Source: Neofusicoccum parvum (taxonomy: Eukaryota > Ascomycota > Dothideomycetes > Botryosphaeriales > Botryosphaeriaceae). Taken from it: DNA of 64,000 nucleotides. The stretch is from NCBI GenBank assembly GCA_020912385.1, contig CP087213.1:1798001-1862000 (forward strand), in the 5' to 3' direction. Every line of letters starts with the position of its first letter. The stretch's first letter is position 1. The notes beneath the pieces were generated by a model. It was not told the origin of the DNA. It searched no databases and saw only the letters and a program-made list of their open reading frames with translations. Below, in pieces: positions 22,553 to 33,159 of this stretch. Both the position numbers and the translations under genes were made by a program.

Positions 22553-25500
22553 CTATGCCGTTATGGCTCTGACCGCTTGCAGCAACAATCCAAACATGAA
22601 CCCTCTGGAAACATCCTCAACTTGCAGGCAATCAAAAACTTTGCCCAGCGCCTCTCCGCTTGCTGCCTGGCCCATGACGCTCGTAAGCGCCTGTGGCATG
22701 CCGCGCTCGACCAAGAGCTTACGGGCTTTGACACGTAGCTTTTCCTTCTCCTCATCGCTTGTCGGTGCAGGCCAAGCCTTCAGCTCATCCTCCGTTGGCA
22801 ATGTGTTGTAGCGCAACTTTCGGAGATGTGATGCAATGCCAGCGTCGGACGAGTTCGCCTCGAGCACAGTGTCTTGCAGAAGGACACGGATGCTTTCGAG
22901 CTGCGGGTTGCCAGGCCGCAGGAGGAAAGTCTTCGCAGCGCCGAGGAGCGTCTTCCGGATCTGCCAAGCCGAGGACAAGGTGTAGAGTTCGTTTATGATT
23001 GCGAAGAAGAGTTCTACCGCCATCTGTGTCTCATTCTCATTGAGTGGTGCCTTCAGCTTCAAGTCTGCCTTCGACTTCCCAGGATCCGTCTGAGCCCGTG
23101 CCACCTTGGGTGGGCTAACACCCGGCCCCGACTCGCTGAGCATAGATTCTCTAGCGGTTGAGGCTCGAGAGAGACGTCTGGACTCTTCACTCCGGCTGTT
23201 GCGCTTCCGGTCCCGCTCCGGACTAGATGGTACTCCAGTGTCGCCATAACTGTCGGAGATGTCTGATGGGAGTGGTGGGAGATTTAGAATCTGGTCGCCA
23301 CCCATCAGGGGAGAGATATCCAGGCTATCTCTTGCCGATGGAGCTCTGCTTGGATTTCGACTGTGGGTCCTGCTCCCTCCATAAGCCGACGACCTCGAGG
23401 AATTCGGCCGTGGCCTGTATTCAGCTTCCTCTGATGGATTATAGCTGGGCCGACGCTCCATCTGGCTAATGGGAGCCGGTTGTTGATCAACGACGGGAGA
23501 GTTGCGTAGACTGTCCTGGCTTCGGCGACTAATGGGACTTCGGATGCTGTCTGTGCTTCGACGACCGCTGGCGGTAATTGAGAGCATACTCTCTGATCTC
23601 AAATGAGTAGCATTGGGTAGCTCGGAGACAGTGCTCTCTGCTCTCTTGTGTCTGCCCGCTGTTGCGGCCTCATCCGTTTTGCTGGGAGCACTGGGAGTAG
23701 GGGCCATACTCTTTCTCTTCGGCCCCAACCCACCGAAGACTCCAGTAACACCACCAAAAATAGCTTTTCCTCCCGACGCAGCCTGATTCGGAGCCTTAGC
23801 CAGGGTTTCAAACATGCCTTTACCCATTTGCTCGAAAGCAGACGGTGTGGGCCAGCCGAACCCCTTATTCCCTCCTGGAGTGCCAGTATCCTTTTCAAGG
23901 AACCTCTTCAGACCCTCACTCTCAGCAAGTGGTAGCCATCGGACTGCATCGTTAAGATACCTCTCGAGTTCGCCGCGCAAAGAGTTCTTGGTGTGACCTT
24001 TCCATACAGGCAAGTTAGGGTGAGCCTCTGAGAATCCAACGCCAGATATAACAGAAATTCGCCTGAGAACCTCATGCAGAGTCTCGAAGTCGGCGTACTT
24101 CCTTGAGATCATCCAACCGGGATGTGCTGACGAAGCAGGCTCTATCTGAACAAAGTAGTCGCCCGCCGGCTTCGACCTTACTATAGATTTGTCGCCGGGA
24201 AGCGCGTCGTCGAAAATGGAGATGCTGGCGTTGTGGAGTGTCAAGGGCGGCGGCTTGCCGATGCTCTGCGGGCGTCCGCCTAACGCTGTCGGGGTGGGCG
24301 AGGTCACAATCTGGTCAAAGCTGGTGAACGGCTGCTTTGGATCGGGTGATGAAGAAGGCGACTTTTCCTCGTCCGATGAGGCTTTCCGGACTGGTTCGCT
24401 GGTTGAAGGTCTCACCTTGGTGGGGTCGTTCATGCTGTTGCGTCCGATGACGGAGTCATGAAGAGATTGAGGGCGCTCCTCATTCTGGTCACTCTGCGAA
24501 GAAGTTGGGGTGAAAGCTTCCTGCGTTGTGCCTTCCGAGTGATCGTCGCTGAGGCCTGAGGTGGACTTCTTCCTCTCAAGCTTCGGTGTCTCGGTCTTTT
24601 CGTTCCCGTCATTCCCGCGAGCTTTAGCTGCCTCTTCCTCCTGGATCATCTGCGTGAGTCGTTGGGCCTCCTGCATCGCTTCATCCATGGCTTCCTGAGC
24701 TTTGCTGACAACACGACGGTGTGTTGCCTTGTTCTTCTTCTCTTCTGCCTGTTCCATTTTTGCTGCAGTCTCTGCGACCTCCACCTTATCCTTGATTTCC
24801 TCAAGCTTGCGCTCCTTAGCTCCCTCGACTCCGGCATCAATCTCCTTCATGAGCTCCGGCTCGCCTTCCTCCAGCATGTAGACTATCCAGCCGTTGATCC
24901 ATTCGGGCTTCGACATGGTCGTAAGGGCCATTTCTAGCACAACCTTGGCAAGAATCTGCCGGAGGAATATCCGCGCTGGCCTGCAGTTGTACGTCTTGGG
25001 CTCCAGATAGTTCTCTAGAATATCTTCCGCCACGGCATCAAACTTCTTCTCCTGGTGTTTCTTGTCCAGCACGTTTGAGAGCTTGCTTTCCGGCTTGAGC
25101 CGCAGGTATGTCTGGACTGCCTCCACTGCGGATGAGGCGGGAGAGCCTCCAATCGCGTCGGATAACTCGTTGAGGAAGACAATCATTATAGCGGAGGAGT
25201 TCGTAAGGTATTCGAGGAAAAAATCTGCCGGACGTTTGCGGGAAAGATGGCTGGAGACGGAGAGGATCAAGGCGGTCAAAGTCTGGCGGCAGGCAGTTGG
25301 GAAAACCATATCCGTAGGCACGATCGGGTTGTACCACCACCTGTAGACGCGTCAGCCACCCGAGCAAAGAAATATGAAATGTCGCGTGACGGACTTGACA
25401 TAGTCGCGGACAATGGCGTCGGTCAGCTCACTGAGCGCAGCGCCGGTCTCGGGCTGGAAAGACGAGTAGTCCAGCTGTTTGCCTGAGAAGAGTTGTATGT

Positions 25501-25966
25501 CGAGCTCGGAGTCCCGCCGCCTGAGAGAATGCGAGTCCTTGGTCTGCGCGCGCACATCCATGACTCTCTTGAGAACATCCAGGCCGATTTCCTTGCGGCG
25601 GCGCTCTTCGGCGGCGCGCGTTTGCTCGTCGGCGAAGCCATGGAGAGAGCCTTCCCACTGGGCGTGCAGGACGATGCCTCCGACGACTCCGATGAGGACC
25701 AGGCCGACTCGTCCCAGAACCAGATAGGTCGTAGCTCCCAGACCCACCAGGCAGGCTCCGAGCGTCTCGTTTGTCGCGGTCGACAGAAACTGCAGCGCGC
25801 GGTCGGTCAGCGCCTGCAGATTGACGGGCGGCGCATCGCCAGGCGGCGGCTTCGCGTGGTCGGCGGGCGGGGCATGGTCGGCGCGCTGGCTGGTCTCGTG
25901 GGCGGGTTCTGGCGGGTCGCTGGCCGGTTGCGGCTGCGGTGGCGGCTGGTCGGTCGGGGTGCTCAT
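22553..25966 (-). CDS. PXA-PX-nexin C domain protein (sorting nexin, Mdm1/SNX13-like)
   Basis: A membrane-anchored sorting nexin expected to bind phosphoinositides and act at endosome, vacuole or ER contact sites. Exons 25966-25395 and 25340-22553, with a 54-nt intron, give 1119 aa. After a Pro-rich start there is a hydrophobic segment at about 69-101, which could form a hairpin or one to two helices. A PXA domain follows (about 165-345), then a Lys/Glu coiled segment, a disordered Ser/Pro region, a PX domain (about 587-672, with RKYADFETLHEVLRR as the PX hallmark), a long Ser/Arg-rich linker, and a nexin C-terminal domain (about 955-1119). No RGS domain is apparent between PXA and PX, unlike Mdm1/SNX13/14. 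The intron begins GTCCGT, an uncommon donor, but it is the only GT that keeps the frame across the PXA domain. It shares a 303-bp promoter with the RING-like gene. Confidence 0.88.
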
Positions 25967-26269
25967 GGCTCTAGGTGCGTGGGAGCGCGCATTTGCTCGA
26001 GCGAGAGGTTGCGCGGGCTCGGGCTACACGAAAAGCTGGGAGGACGTATAAGGGGCTGAGGCTTGGGGTGTTTCTAATTGTGTGTACGTTCCTGAGCGAA
26101 GTAAGCTGATGCTGATCGGAGGGCGGCGCACGGGGGAGCGCCCGGGGAAGGGATCACCGCCAGGGCGGCAAGGATGACGGCGCCGCACGGGCCTCTGCTG
26201 TCCAAAAGCTTGTCGGCGCTGATCCAAAATTTGTGAGAGCAGAATTTCAAGCACTCTGCAACCGCCGTC
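25967..26269. promoter_or_regulatory. Compact divergent promoter, PXA-PX gene / RING-like gene
   Basis: 303 bp between two divergent start codons, so both core promoters must fit here. No known motif was identified. Confidence 0.5.
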
Positions 26270-27106
26270 ATGGACGCCTGTGTCGCCTGCCAGAACCCGC
26301 TGGTCATCGACGTCGACTACTCCGACAGCGATGACGACGTCGCGATGGGCGGCTCCAGCAGCGCCCAGCAGAGCGCCAACAAAACCGTCCCCGACGACGT
26401 GCATCTGAACTGTGGATGCCACTACCACTGGTAATTCCAAGTTTGGATTCCTTGCAGGTCACAGCCACACGTCGCCAATTTCAGCTAACGCGCGCCCAGG
26501 GAGTGCCTCTTGGATGCCTACTCCGTCACCGACTGCCCCAACTGCCACTCCAGCATTGTCTCCGTCGCCCCCGACGGCGGCCAGCAGGTGCTGAGCAACA
26601 TCCACAACGAGGGCGGCCAGCAGCAGAACATCGACATCCTGCCGCTGCTTAGCGAGGAGGGCTACCTCAAGGCTTATCCCGAGGAACGCAAATGCCGCGC
26701 ATTCCTCGAGTTCTGCCGCGAGGGTGATGTCGACGCTGTTATCGCCATGCTCCAGGATGACGACAGCGACGACGAGGACACCATGCAAGACGGCAGCAAG
26801 ATTGATATCTTGCGCTACCAAGACACCCTGGGTGAGATGCAGTCTGGCCTCCACGCCGCCGTGCAAGGCGGCAGCGAGGAAATTGTGTGGCTGTTGCTGC
26901 TCCTCGCCTCTAATCTGGACCATTCACAATTTCCGCAAGAGGTATTCCAAGCCGCGAAGAACTTTGGCGTGGAGAGAGAGGACCAGGCTGGCAAGGAAGA
27001 TATCCGGAGTTTGAAGGACGCCCAGGGCCGAACCGCTGAGGCTCTAGCCGCTGAGCTTGGAGGGGTCTGGGCCGGCTGGCCTGGCACCGGCAGGCTCGGA
27101 GTCTGA
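26270..27106 (+). CDS. RING-like zinc-binding protein, ankyrin-like C-terminal half
   Basis: Exons 26270-26430 and 26500-27106, with a 69-nt intron, give 255 aa. The N-terminus has paired cysteines CVAC (4-7), then after an acidic Ser/Asp stretch CGCHYHWECLLD and CPNC, a C-x2-C...C-x-C-x-x-H...C...C-x2-C pattern like a degenerate RING/FYVE-type zinc site. The intron falls inside the HW-E junction of this motif, and splicing restores it. The C-terminal half contains one or two helical repeats resembling ankyrin units (GLHAAVQGGSEEIVWLLL). Such proteins in filamentous fungi are annotated only as hypothetical or ankyrin proteins. E3 ligase activity is possible but not shown. It is divergently paired with the PXA-PX gene. 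Confidence 0.75.
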
Positions 27107-27639
27107 TTGAAGGGGACAGCAGAGGCCAACGATTTTCGATCTGAAGCACGATTTTGTGCAGATCCACACCAAACTAAGAATAACTATCAGGCAGCCGAAA
27201 CAGCCCCAAGGAGCTCGCCGTGACCGGTGAGAGCGCATCGACAGACGTCATGAGCGCGCGGTCCAGAAAGGAAATATGGGTGGCCCGATTCCTTAATTGG
27301 GATTCTCAGGGTCTATAACGCATAGCATAAGAGGCTTCGGAAACGAAAACAAAACAAAACGAACTTCTACGTTTATATTTATCCTTCCGTCATTGCCAGG
27401 TGCCTATGCCGAAGCAGTCACCCGACTTCTAAAGCTAAAAGAAAAACAGGAGGACTGGTATATGTTCTCCGCCGTCCGAGTGAAGTCCAAAGCATTCAAA
27501 GTTGATGACACCATGCCAGACTCAAAGAAGAAGGCGGGTAATGCTTGGTCGCAAGCAAAGATCTCTATTCCAAAGACGCCTGTGCCAAAGACATGTCTAG
27601 TAGCAGCAGTAGCAGTCCTGGAGATGCCAGAGCTGACGC
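27107..27639. other. Convergent intergenic region
   Basis: 533 bp between the stop codons of the RING-like gene (+) and the thioesterase gene (-). It holds 3' UTRs, with an A-rich run near 27340-27365. No gene is seen. Confidence 0.55.
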
Positions 27640-28086
27640 TCACATCTTGACATACTTCGTGTGATTGCCCGTTGCAATCACCGGCCCAGCAACGCCATCG
27701 ACGACCTTACTGATGACCACGCTTGTAAAAGCAAGCGTGCCGCCCACCTTGTTTGCCCTACCCTCGACCTCAATGGTATCGCCTTCCTTTGCCGAGGAAA
27801 CATAGGTGATATGGATGTCGGTGGACACGCCATTCTTCTCGCGCAGGTCCCACGACGAAATGGCCAGCCCGCCAGCCCAGTCGATGAGAGTGGCGGAGAC
27901 GCTTCCGTGTAGGCCTCCCTTGGAGTTGACGTGGTTCTTCGTGAGCGGCAGGCGTGCGCGGACGAGGCCCTCGGACGCATGAACGATTTCAATGTCCGAG
28001 AGCAGGAAGCCGTAGATGGCGCTGTTAGGCTTGATGCGAGCCCAGCACTGCTCTATGTGAGCCTTGGTTTCCTCGTCCGTTGCCAT
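27640..28086 (-). CDS. Hotdog-fold acyl-CoA thioesterase (PaaI/ACOT13-like)
   Basis: Hydrolyses acyl-CoA thioesters. A single exon of 148 aa, the usual length of the 4HBT family. The hallmark helix and loop is present: NHVNSKGGLHGSVSATLIDW, where the HGS..D arrangement matches the catalytic Asp/Glu and the HGG turn of PaaI and ACOT13 enzymes, followed by beta strands VSTDIHITYVSSAKEGD and a conserved VEGRANKVGGTLAFT. No targeting sequence is obvious (MATDEETK), so it is probably cytosolic. The start ATG at 28086 is the first in frame. It is divergently paired, over 370 bp, with an alpha/beta hydrolase, which may allow co-expression. The natural acyl substrate cannot be told. Confidence 0.9.
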   Translation of the reverse strand: MATDEETKAHIEQCWARIKPNSAIYGFLLSDIEIVHASEGLVRARLPLTKNHVNSKGGLHGSVSATLIDWAGGLAISSWDLREKNGVSTDIHITYVSSAKEGDTIEVEGRANKVGGTLAFTSVVISKVVDGVAGPVIATGNHTKYVKM

Positions 28087-28456
28087 GTTCGCGGTTGAAA
28101 GGGGGGAATTTGGTGTAAGGAGAAAGTGTTGCGTTGGGAAGACAGCTCGGCGACGTTTTCTCGCCGGCGATTACGTGATCCACAGCCTTTCTTCTTACGG
28201 CCTAGCACATTTTGCATCACCGTTCAAGGCCACAGGAATCCTTCCTCTGCCACTGCACATCACGAGTTCACTTGCGTGTTACAACATATGAGTCAAGAAG
28301 ACAAGCTGAGGACATATAAGGTCCAGGTTGGGGTTGAGCGCGACATCGACAATAGGCACCACTCCTTGCTGTTGACTAGTCCTTCGTCCATCCCAGCCTT
28401 CGTTCATGTAGCCTTCAGCCTCCATTTCCTTTCTCGTCTTATTTTAAAGAAAGGAG
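28087..28456. promoter_or_regulatory. Divergent promoter, thioesterase / alpha-beta hydrolase
   Basis: 370 bp between two divergent start codons; it holds both promoters. A TATA-like element (ACATATAAGG) is at about 28312-28321, upstream of the hydrolase start. Confidence 0.45.
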
Positions 28457-29615
28457 ATGAAATCCACCATGTCTTTCATGCTTAGCTGGTTTGAGCCAGC
28501 CTACAACGCTTTGAATCCCTTCAACTCTCTGCCCTTCACCTACCGCTGGCGTCTTCTCATCTTCCAACCCATCGCCCTCCTCATCAACACCATCAAATAC
28601 CTTCCCTACCTCCTCACACATCGCTACACCATCATTCACATCCCAACCCGAACCGGCAACCGCCTCCGAACCCTCGTTTTCCACCCACCCGCCTCCAAAA
28701 CCCCAAACCCACCCCACGCCCTCGCACCCCTCCACCTCACCCTCCACGCCGGCGGCTTCATGGGCGGCATCCCCGAATACAACGCCCCCTTCGCTCTCGC
28801 GCTCGCCGCCTCGACCAGCGCCATTGTCGTTGCGCCCACCTACCGCTTTGCCCCGCTCCACCCCTTCCCTGCCGCGGCCGACGACATCGCCGACGTGTTG
28901 GCCTGGCTGCTCGCGCACGCGCCGCGCGCGCTGCGCGCCGACCCCGCGCTCCTGACCATCAGCGGCTTCTCGGCCGGCGCGAATCTCGCGTTGGGAGCGG
29001 CGCAGAGCTGTTCCGAGGGGGCTGTGAAAGGAGCCGTGACGTTTTACGCGCCTGTGAGCTAAGCACATCCAAACTCCTGATTGATGCGTGAAGGCGCTGT
29101 TGACGCTCGTCTGTCGTGAAGGTCGATCTTCGGACCCCGGCGAACCAGAAACCCAGACCTCCGTGCTTGCCGGAGAGGGATCCAATTGCTGCGATCCTGC
29201 CGCTGGCGGACTCGTACGCTGGGAGTGGCGCTGTGCGCGAGGAGTACAAGGCGGATCCGCGGTTGCATCCGATTCTGGCGGATGTGCGGAGCTTTCCGGA
29301 GAGAATGTTGTTTGTGATTCCGACGGTGGACATCTTGCTGCACGAGCAGCTGGTTTTGGTGGAGAGGTTGAGGCGGGAGATTTCTGAGAGTGGGGATGAC
29401 GGCAGAGTGGTTGAGACTTTAGTTGTGGAAGGACAAATGCATGGTTGGGTTGAGTGTGAGTATCTTCGGAAGAGATAATTGCGCTATATGAAGAAGAAGC
29501 TGACAGTACTGTGGTAGTGCCCTCTTTCATGATCGATAAGAAGACGGCCGACGATGCGTTTGGAGCAGCCATTGAGTTTGTCCGTGAGACGCACCGCAAG
29601 CATGGGTGGGACTAA
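28457..29615 (+). CDS. Alpha/beta hydrolase, HSL/GDXG (lipase/esterase) type
   Basis: A probable carboxylester hydrolase. Exons 28457-29053, 29122-29455 and 29518-29615 (introns 68 and 62 nt) give 342 aa. The N-terminus has a hydrophobic, Phe/Leu-rich stretch (LLIFQPIALLINTIKYLPYLL, about 33-53) that may anchor it to a membrane or lipid droplet. The oxyanion-hole motif reads HAGGFMGG, a variant of HGGG. The nucleophile elbow is GFSAG, the acid is Asp in PTVDIL, and the His is in QMHGWV, so the catalytic triad is complete. The long C-rich codon bias makes a large antisense open frame (28439-29599) that is a shadow. It is divergently paired with the thioesterase. The substrate is unknown. Confidence 0.88.
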
Positions 29616-29977
29616 GCCGTCTAAAGCGGAGGTGGCTGGTACCCCTCGTGCATTTTCTTGATCTCCGCTCTTCCTTGTCTCAAAAAGATTCTCTTTTCCT
29701 TCCCTTGATTTCTACGACCTTAGGATCTTCACTCATATGATCATCGGCCACACGATCTTCACCTTACACGATCTTCACTTACAAAATCTTCACTTACACA
29801 ATCTTCACCTGATGGGAGATATTTCGGGAAGTACAGATGTAGATATTCGTAACTGGACATACCAAATGGTCTTTCTCATGACTTCAGGTCAAAACCGCTA
29901 TGTAACCACAATCAGATGAACAGAGCAAAACAGGAAAGAAACGCCTCATAATGCATACCACTTTTCCAGACATTGGC
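29616..29977. other. Convergent intergenic region with 15-nt repeats
   Basis: 362 bp between the hydrolase stop (+) and the PEX7 stop (-). It contains the direct repeat described at 29751-29809. Otherwise it holds 3' UTR sequence. Confidence 0.6.
29751..29809. repeat. Degenerate 15-nt tandem repeat (ATCTTCAC core)
   Basis: About four tandem copies of a roughly 15-nt unit with invariant core ATCTTCAC followed by CTTAC or TTAC. A further copy of the core lies just upstream at about 29724. The repeat lies in convergent 3' sequence. It could be a minisatellite or a 3'-end processing feature; the sequence alone does not decide. Confidence 0.7.
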
Positions 29978-31128
29978 TTACATGCCATGAGCACCGGGAC
30001 CCATGATAGCTCTGACGTCCCAAACCAGCAGCCGCTCATCCCAGCCGCAACTGGCACACCAACCCTCAGCGCCGAAGAGGCACCAATCCACACCCGTCAC
30101 GAACTCAGTATGTCGGCCCATCCGTCCCAACTCCTGGCCGCCACCAAACACCATCGGATTCTTCGCCGCTTCTTCGGCCGGGTTGACACCCATGGCAGTG
30201 CCGTCCGTCCACACGCGGCACGTCATATCGTAGCTCGCGCTCAGCAGCACGTCCGACAGGTGCGGGCTCCAAGTCAGCCGGCGCACCGCGTACTCATGGC
30301 CAGGCAGCACAGCCATCGGGCCGGCGCCGGGCTGGCGAATGTCGAAGGTGCGGATAGTGCGGTCGACACCGGCGGTCGCAATGATACCGTCGCGGTACTT
30401 GTTCCAGTCGTGCGTCAGCGCCTCCGAGGGCGGCGCCGCGGCCGGCAGCGGGGCGCCGATGCGCGACTTTGGCGGCGCGTGGATGGGGATGCTAAGGGTG
30501 AGGTGATTGCTGGCCGAGGCGGGGGTGCGCAGGTCGAAAACGCGCAGGTGCGAGTCGGACGATACGGCTGAGAGCACGCTGGGTGAGTGCGGCGAGAATT
30601 GCGCGCTGTAGGTGCACGAGTGCGTGGGCAGCGTCGCGATGGACGACGGCGCCTGCGGGTTCCAGATCTTGATTGTGCCGTCCCATGAGGATGATAGGAA
30701 TGTGTCTTTTGTCACCAAGTTCCAGTGCACCGCGAACACCTCACGCCCATGCTCTTGCCATGACTGGATAGGGAATTCGGATAGAGAAATGTCGAACAGC
30801 TTGATGCTGCCATCGCCGCAAGCCGTGAGGAGTTGGTTTTCGTGCGCTTCCGACCATGTCGTATCGAAGAGGGAATCTTGCGTGTCGAACCTGCAATTTA
30901 CAAGCAACAGGTCAGTTGGACGGCGCACCGGGCGGGTGGCTGGGAGGTGGAAAAGGCATCTTACCATTTCTCAGCTACGATACCATTTGGCGTGAGGCCG
31001 AGGATATACAGCCTGCCATTGCCAACTAGACCGAAATTGGCCGAGGCAGCAACTGCTATGCGCGAATCGAAAAAGGGCGAGTATTTAACGCTGTAGCCGT
31101 TGTAGCCCTGGGTGCGGAATTCGAGCAT
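29978..31128 (-). CDS. pex7: Peroxin-7, PTS2 receptor (WD40)
   Basis: A cytosolic receptor that binds the PTS2 signal of peroxisomal matrix proteins and, with a co-receptor (Pex20 in filamentous fungi), delivers them to the docking complex. Exons 31128-30965 and 30890-29978, with a 74-nt intron, give 358 aa, normal for fungal Pex7. The start MLEFRTQGYNGYSVKYSPF matches the conserved Pex7 N-terminus. Six or seven WD40 blades follow, seen as repeated GH-x(n)-WD-like units: DGSIKLFD, WDGTIKIWNP, DSHLRVFDLR, DRTIRTFDIR, YDMTCRVW and WDERLLVWDVR. There is a small Ala/Pro insertion around residues 200-215 between blades. It shares a 361-bp promoter with the AlkB-like gene. Confidence 0.95.
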
Positions 31129-31489
31129 GGTGATGACGGTTGTTGGACGTGATTATCATGGGCAGCGCGTGCTAATCTGGAGATAGGTTTCTGGGGAGGA
31201 GTCAGATCTGGCCAAATTGCTCATGACGCCAGGCCTGAGCCGGGGAGATGGTGCTCAAGAGGGCGCATGTGGAGCTGGAGTTGCGGCTGGTTGAGGTGGG
31301 ATGAAGCTTGATTGACGGCGGGCGCGGGCGCGAGCGCACGGTGCAGATGCCGAGGTTCGGCGCTTGACGCCATCGGCCGCCGCGTTTGGAGGCAGTGGCA
31401 GCCACTTCCGCCACACCCATCGCGCCTGCTGCCTGCCGACTCGTTCTTGAAAATCATGTGCTTACGGTCGAACGACGCGCTGCCGCAGC
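31129..31489. promoter_or_regulatory. Divergent promoter, pex7 / AlkB-like gene
   Basis: 361 bp between divergent start codons, holding both promoters and 5' UTRs. No recognised element was found. Confidence 0.5.
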
Positions 31490-33002
31490 ATGGACGCGTT
31501 TGTTTCGCGGAAACGGCGTCGAACTTCGCCCTCAGATGACCAGCGACCTCCCACCAGAACCACACCCGGAGAAGAGGATGATTCGACGGACTTCAAGCTC
31601 GCCTTACTTGCGTCGTTGAATCCAGAAGTGGACCAAGCATTCCTTCTCGAAATACTGCTCGATGCAGAAGGGTCGGTGGAGAAAGCCTCGGAGGCTCTTG
31701 GAGAAAGACGCACACTCGATTCGCCGCGAAAGAAGCCTGCAGCAGTAGGATACCAATCCTCTCTTTCTAAGTTCAAAGTCAAAAGCGGTAATACGGACGA
31801 CGCCAACGGGGCGGCGAGCAGGAGGCTTTTATCGAAGAAGGGAAAGACGCTACATTTGTACTCTCCAGAGGATATTGAGAATAACACGCCTTGCTCTATC
31901 ATCCACAACTTCCTCCCCTCTGAAGAAGCCAATTCCCTACTGAAGGAGATGCTGGAGGAAAGCCCAACATACGGCCGAGATGTCTTCAAGCTTTTCGACA
32001 GGGTAGTTGAGAGTCCACATAGTATGTGCTTTTACGTGGATAGCTGGGAAGAGGCAGTCCGCCAAAGGAACGACTACATTTACAACGGCAGTCGAATAAC
32101 AGTAGGGTAAACCTTCAATTGACTTCAGAGCTTCGGACCTAACATTTAATTAGGACATAAGACGCACACTTCCGGAGATGGACAAAGCAAAACAAAAAGT
32201 CCAAGTGGCAGTCAACGCCGAAATAAAAAGACGCACAGAACAATTTCAAGACGGCGTTAGGCTCAAGTACCAATCGCCACACGAATGGATTCCCAACGCC
32301 TCGTTCGTCAACTGCTACGACGGCGGAGCCGAAAGGTACGTCCATCCTACATCACCCAACTCCAGCCTACTGACAGCTCTCAAGCGTAGGCTACCACTCC
32401 GACCAGCTCACCTACGTCGGCCCGCGCGCCGTAATCGGTAGCCTCAGCCTGGGCGTAGCGCGCGAATTCCGAGTCCGCAAAGTGGTCGCGCGGGACGATA
32501 ACAACGACGACAGCAGCAGCCGCGCCGACGCCGAGGGCCAGATTGCGATCCACCTGCCGCACAACTCGCTGCTGGTGATGCACGCGTCGATGCAGGAGGA
32601 GTGGAAGCACAGCATTGCGCCGGCGGCGGCCATCGACCCGCACCCGGTGGCCGGCGGCAAGCGCATCAACATCACGTACCGGCACTACAAGGAGAGCCTG
32701 AATCCGCGGTACACGCCGCGCTGCAGGTGCAACGTGCCGACAGTGCTGCGGTGCGTGCAGCGAAAGCAGGAGAATCGGGGGAGGTACATGTGGATGTGTC
32801 ATACGAGCTATACGCCAGGGCAGGAGGGGTAGGTCGTATCCTAGCTGCTGGATCTCTCGTATAGTGCTAATTAGGTGGTAGATGCTCTTTTTTTCAGTGG
32901 GCCGAATTCGATGACGACGGCGAACCGCCTTGGGCAAGGATGACGGCGAAAAAGACAGAAGCGCCCATGGATGGAGACGCGGGACAGAAGGTGGAGAAAT
33001 AA
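31490..33002 (+). CDS. AlkB-family 2-oxoglutarate/Fe(II) dioxygenase with CUE and GRF zinc-finger domains
   Basis: A probable oxidative dealkylase of DNA or RNA bases. Exons 31490-32101, 32154-32335, 32385-32828 and 32882-33002 give 452 aa. After a basic start (SRKRRRTSP, nuclear-signal-like), residues 33-70 form a CUE-like ubiquitin-binding helix bundle. The AlkB core spans about 110-365. Iron ligands are seen as HSD at 269-271 and His at about 340 (EWKHS), and the 2-oxoglutarate arginines lie in KRINITYRHY. The C-terminus (about 378-424) is a GRF zinc finger: CRC...WMCHT...CSFFQWAEF. The last two acceptors were chosen because only they restore GYHSDQ and CSFFQW in frame. The layout is like AlkB-GRF repair proteins of other ascomycetes. 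The substrate (1-methyladenine, 3-methylcytosine or RNA) is not settled by sequence. Its 3' end converges with cog4, with 157 bp between the stop codons. Confidence 0.9.
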
Positions 33003-33159
33003 ATCAAAACTCGCTCAAACCGCTTGATGTCGTACACTATAAAGCTACGAGGACAAAATCTGCCCCTCGAACGTAATGGACTTTTGTGCGCATGGAAAAC
33101 AGCAACATGCTTTTCACCTCCAGATTACACACTCTTTTCCTTCTTCACCCCCAATCTCC

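Noticed and set aside
28439..29599. Long minus-strand open frame antisense to the alpha/beta hydrolase (386 codons)
   Set aside because: Its length follows from the C-rich codon bias of the plus-strand gene. It has no domain, and the opposite strand has a complete catalytic triad and clean splice sites.
32829..32912. Alternative last intron of the AlkB-like gene ending at TTTTTTTCAG (32897)
   Set aside because: It has the better pyrimidine tract but would break the frame or remove the CSFFQ part of the GRF finger. The upstream TAG at 32880-32881 restores CSFFQWAEF exactly.
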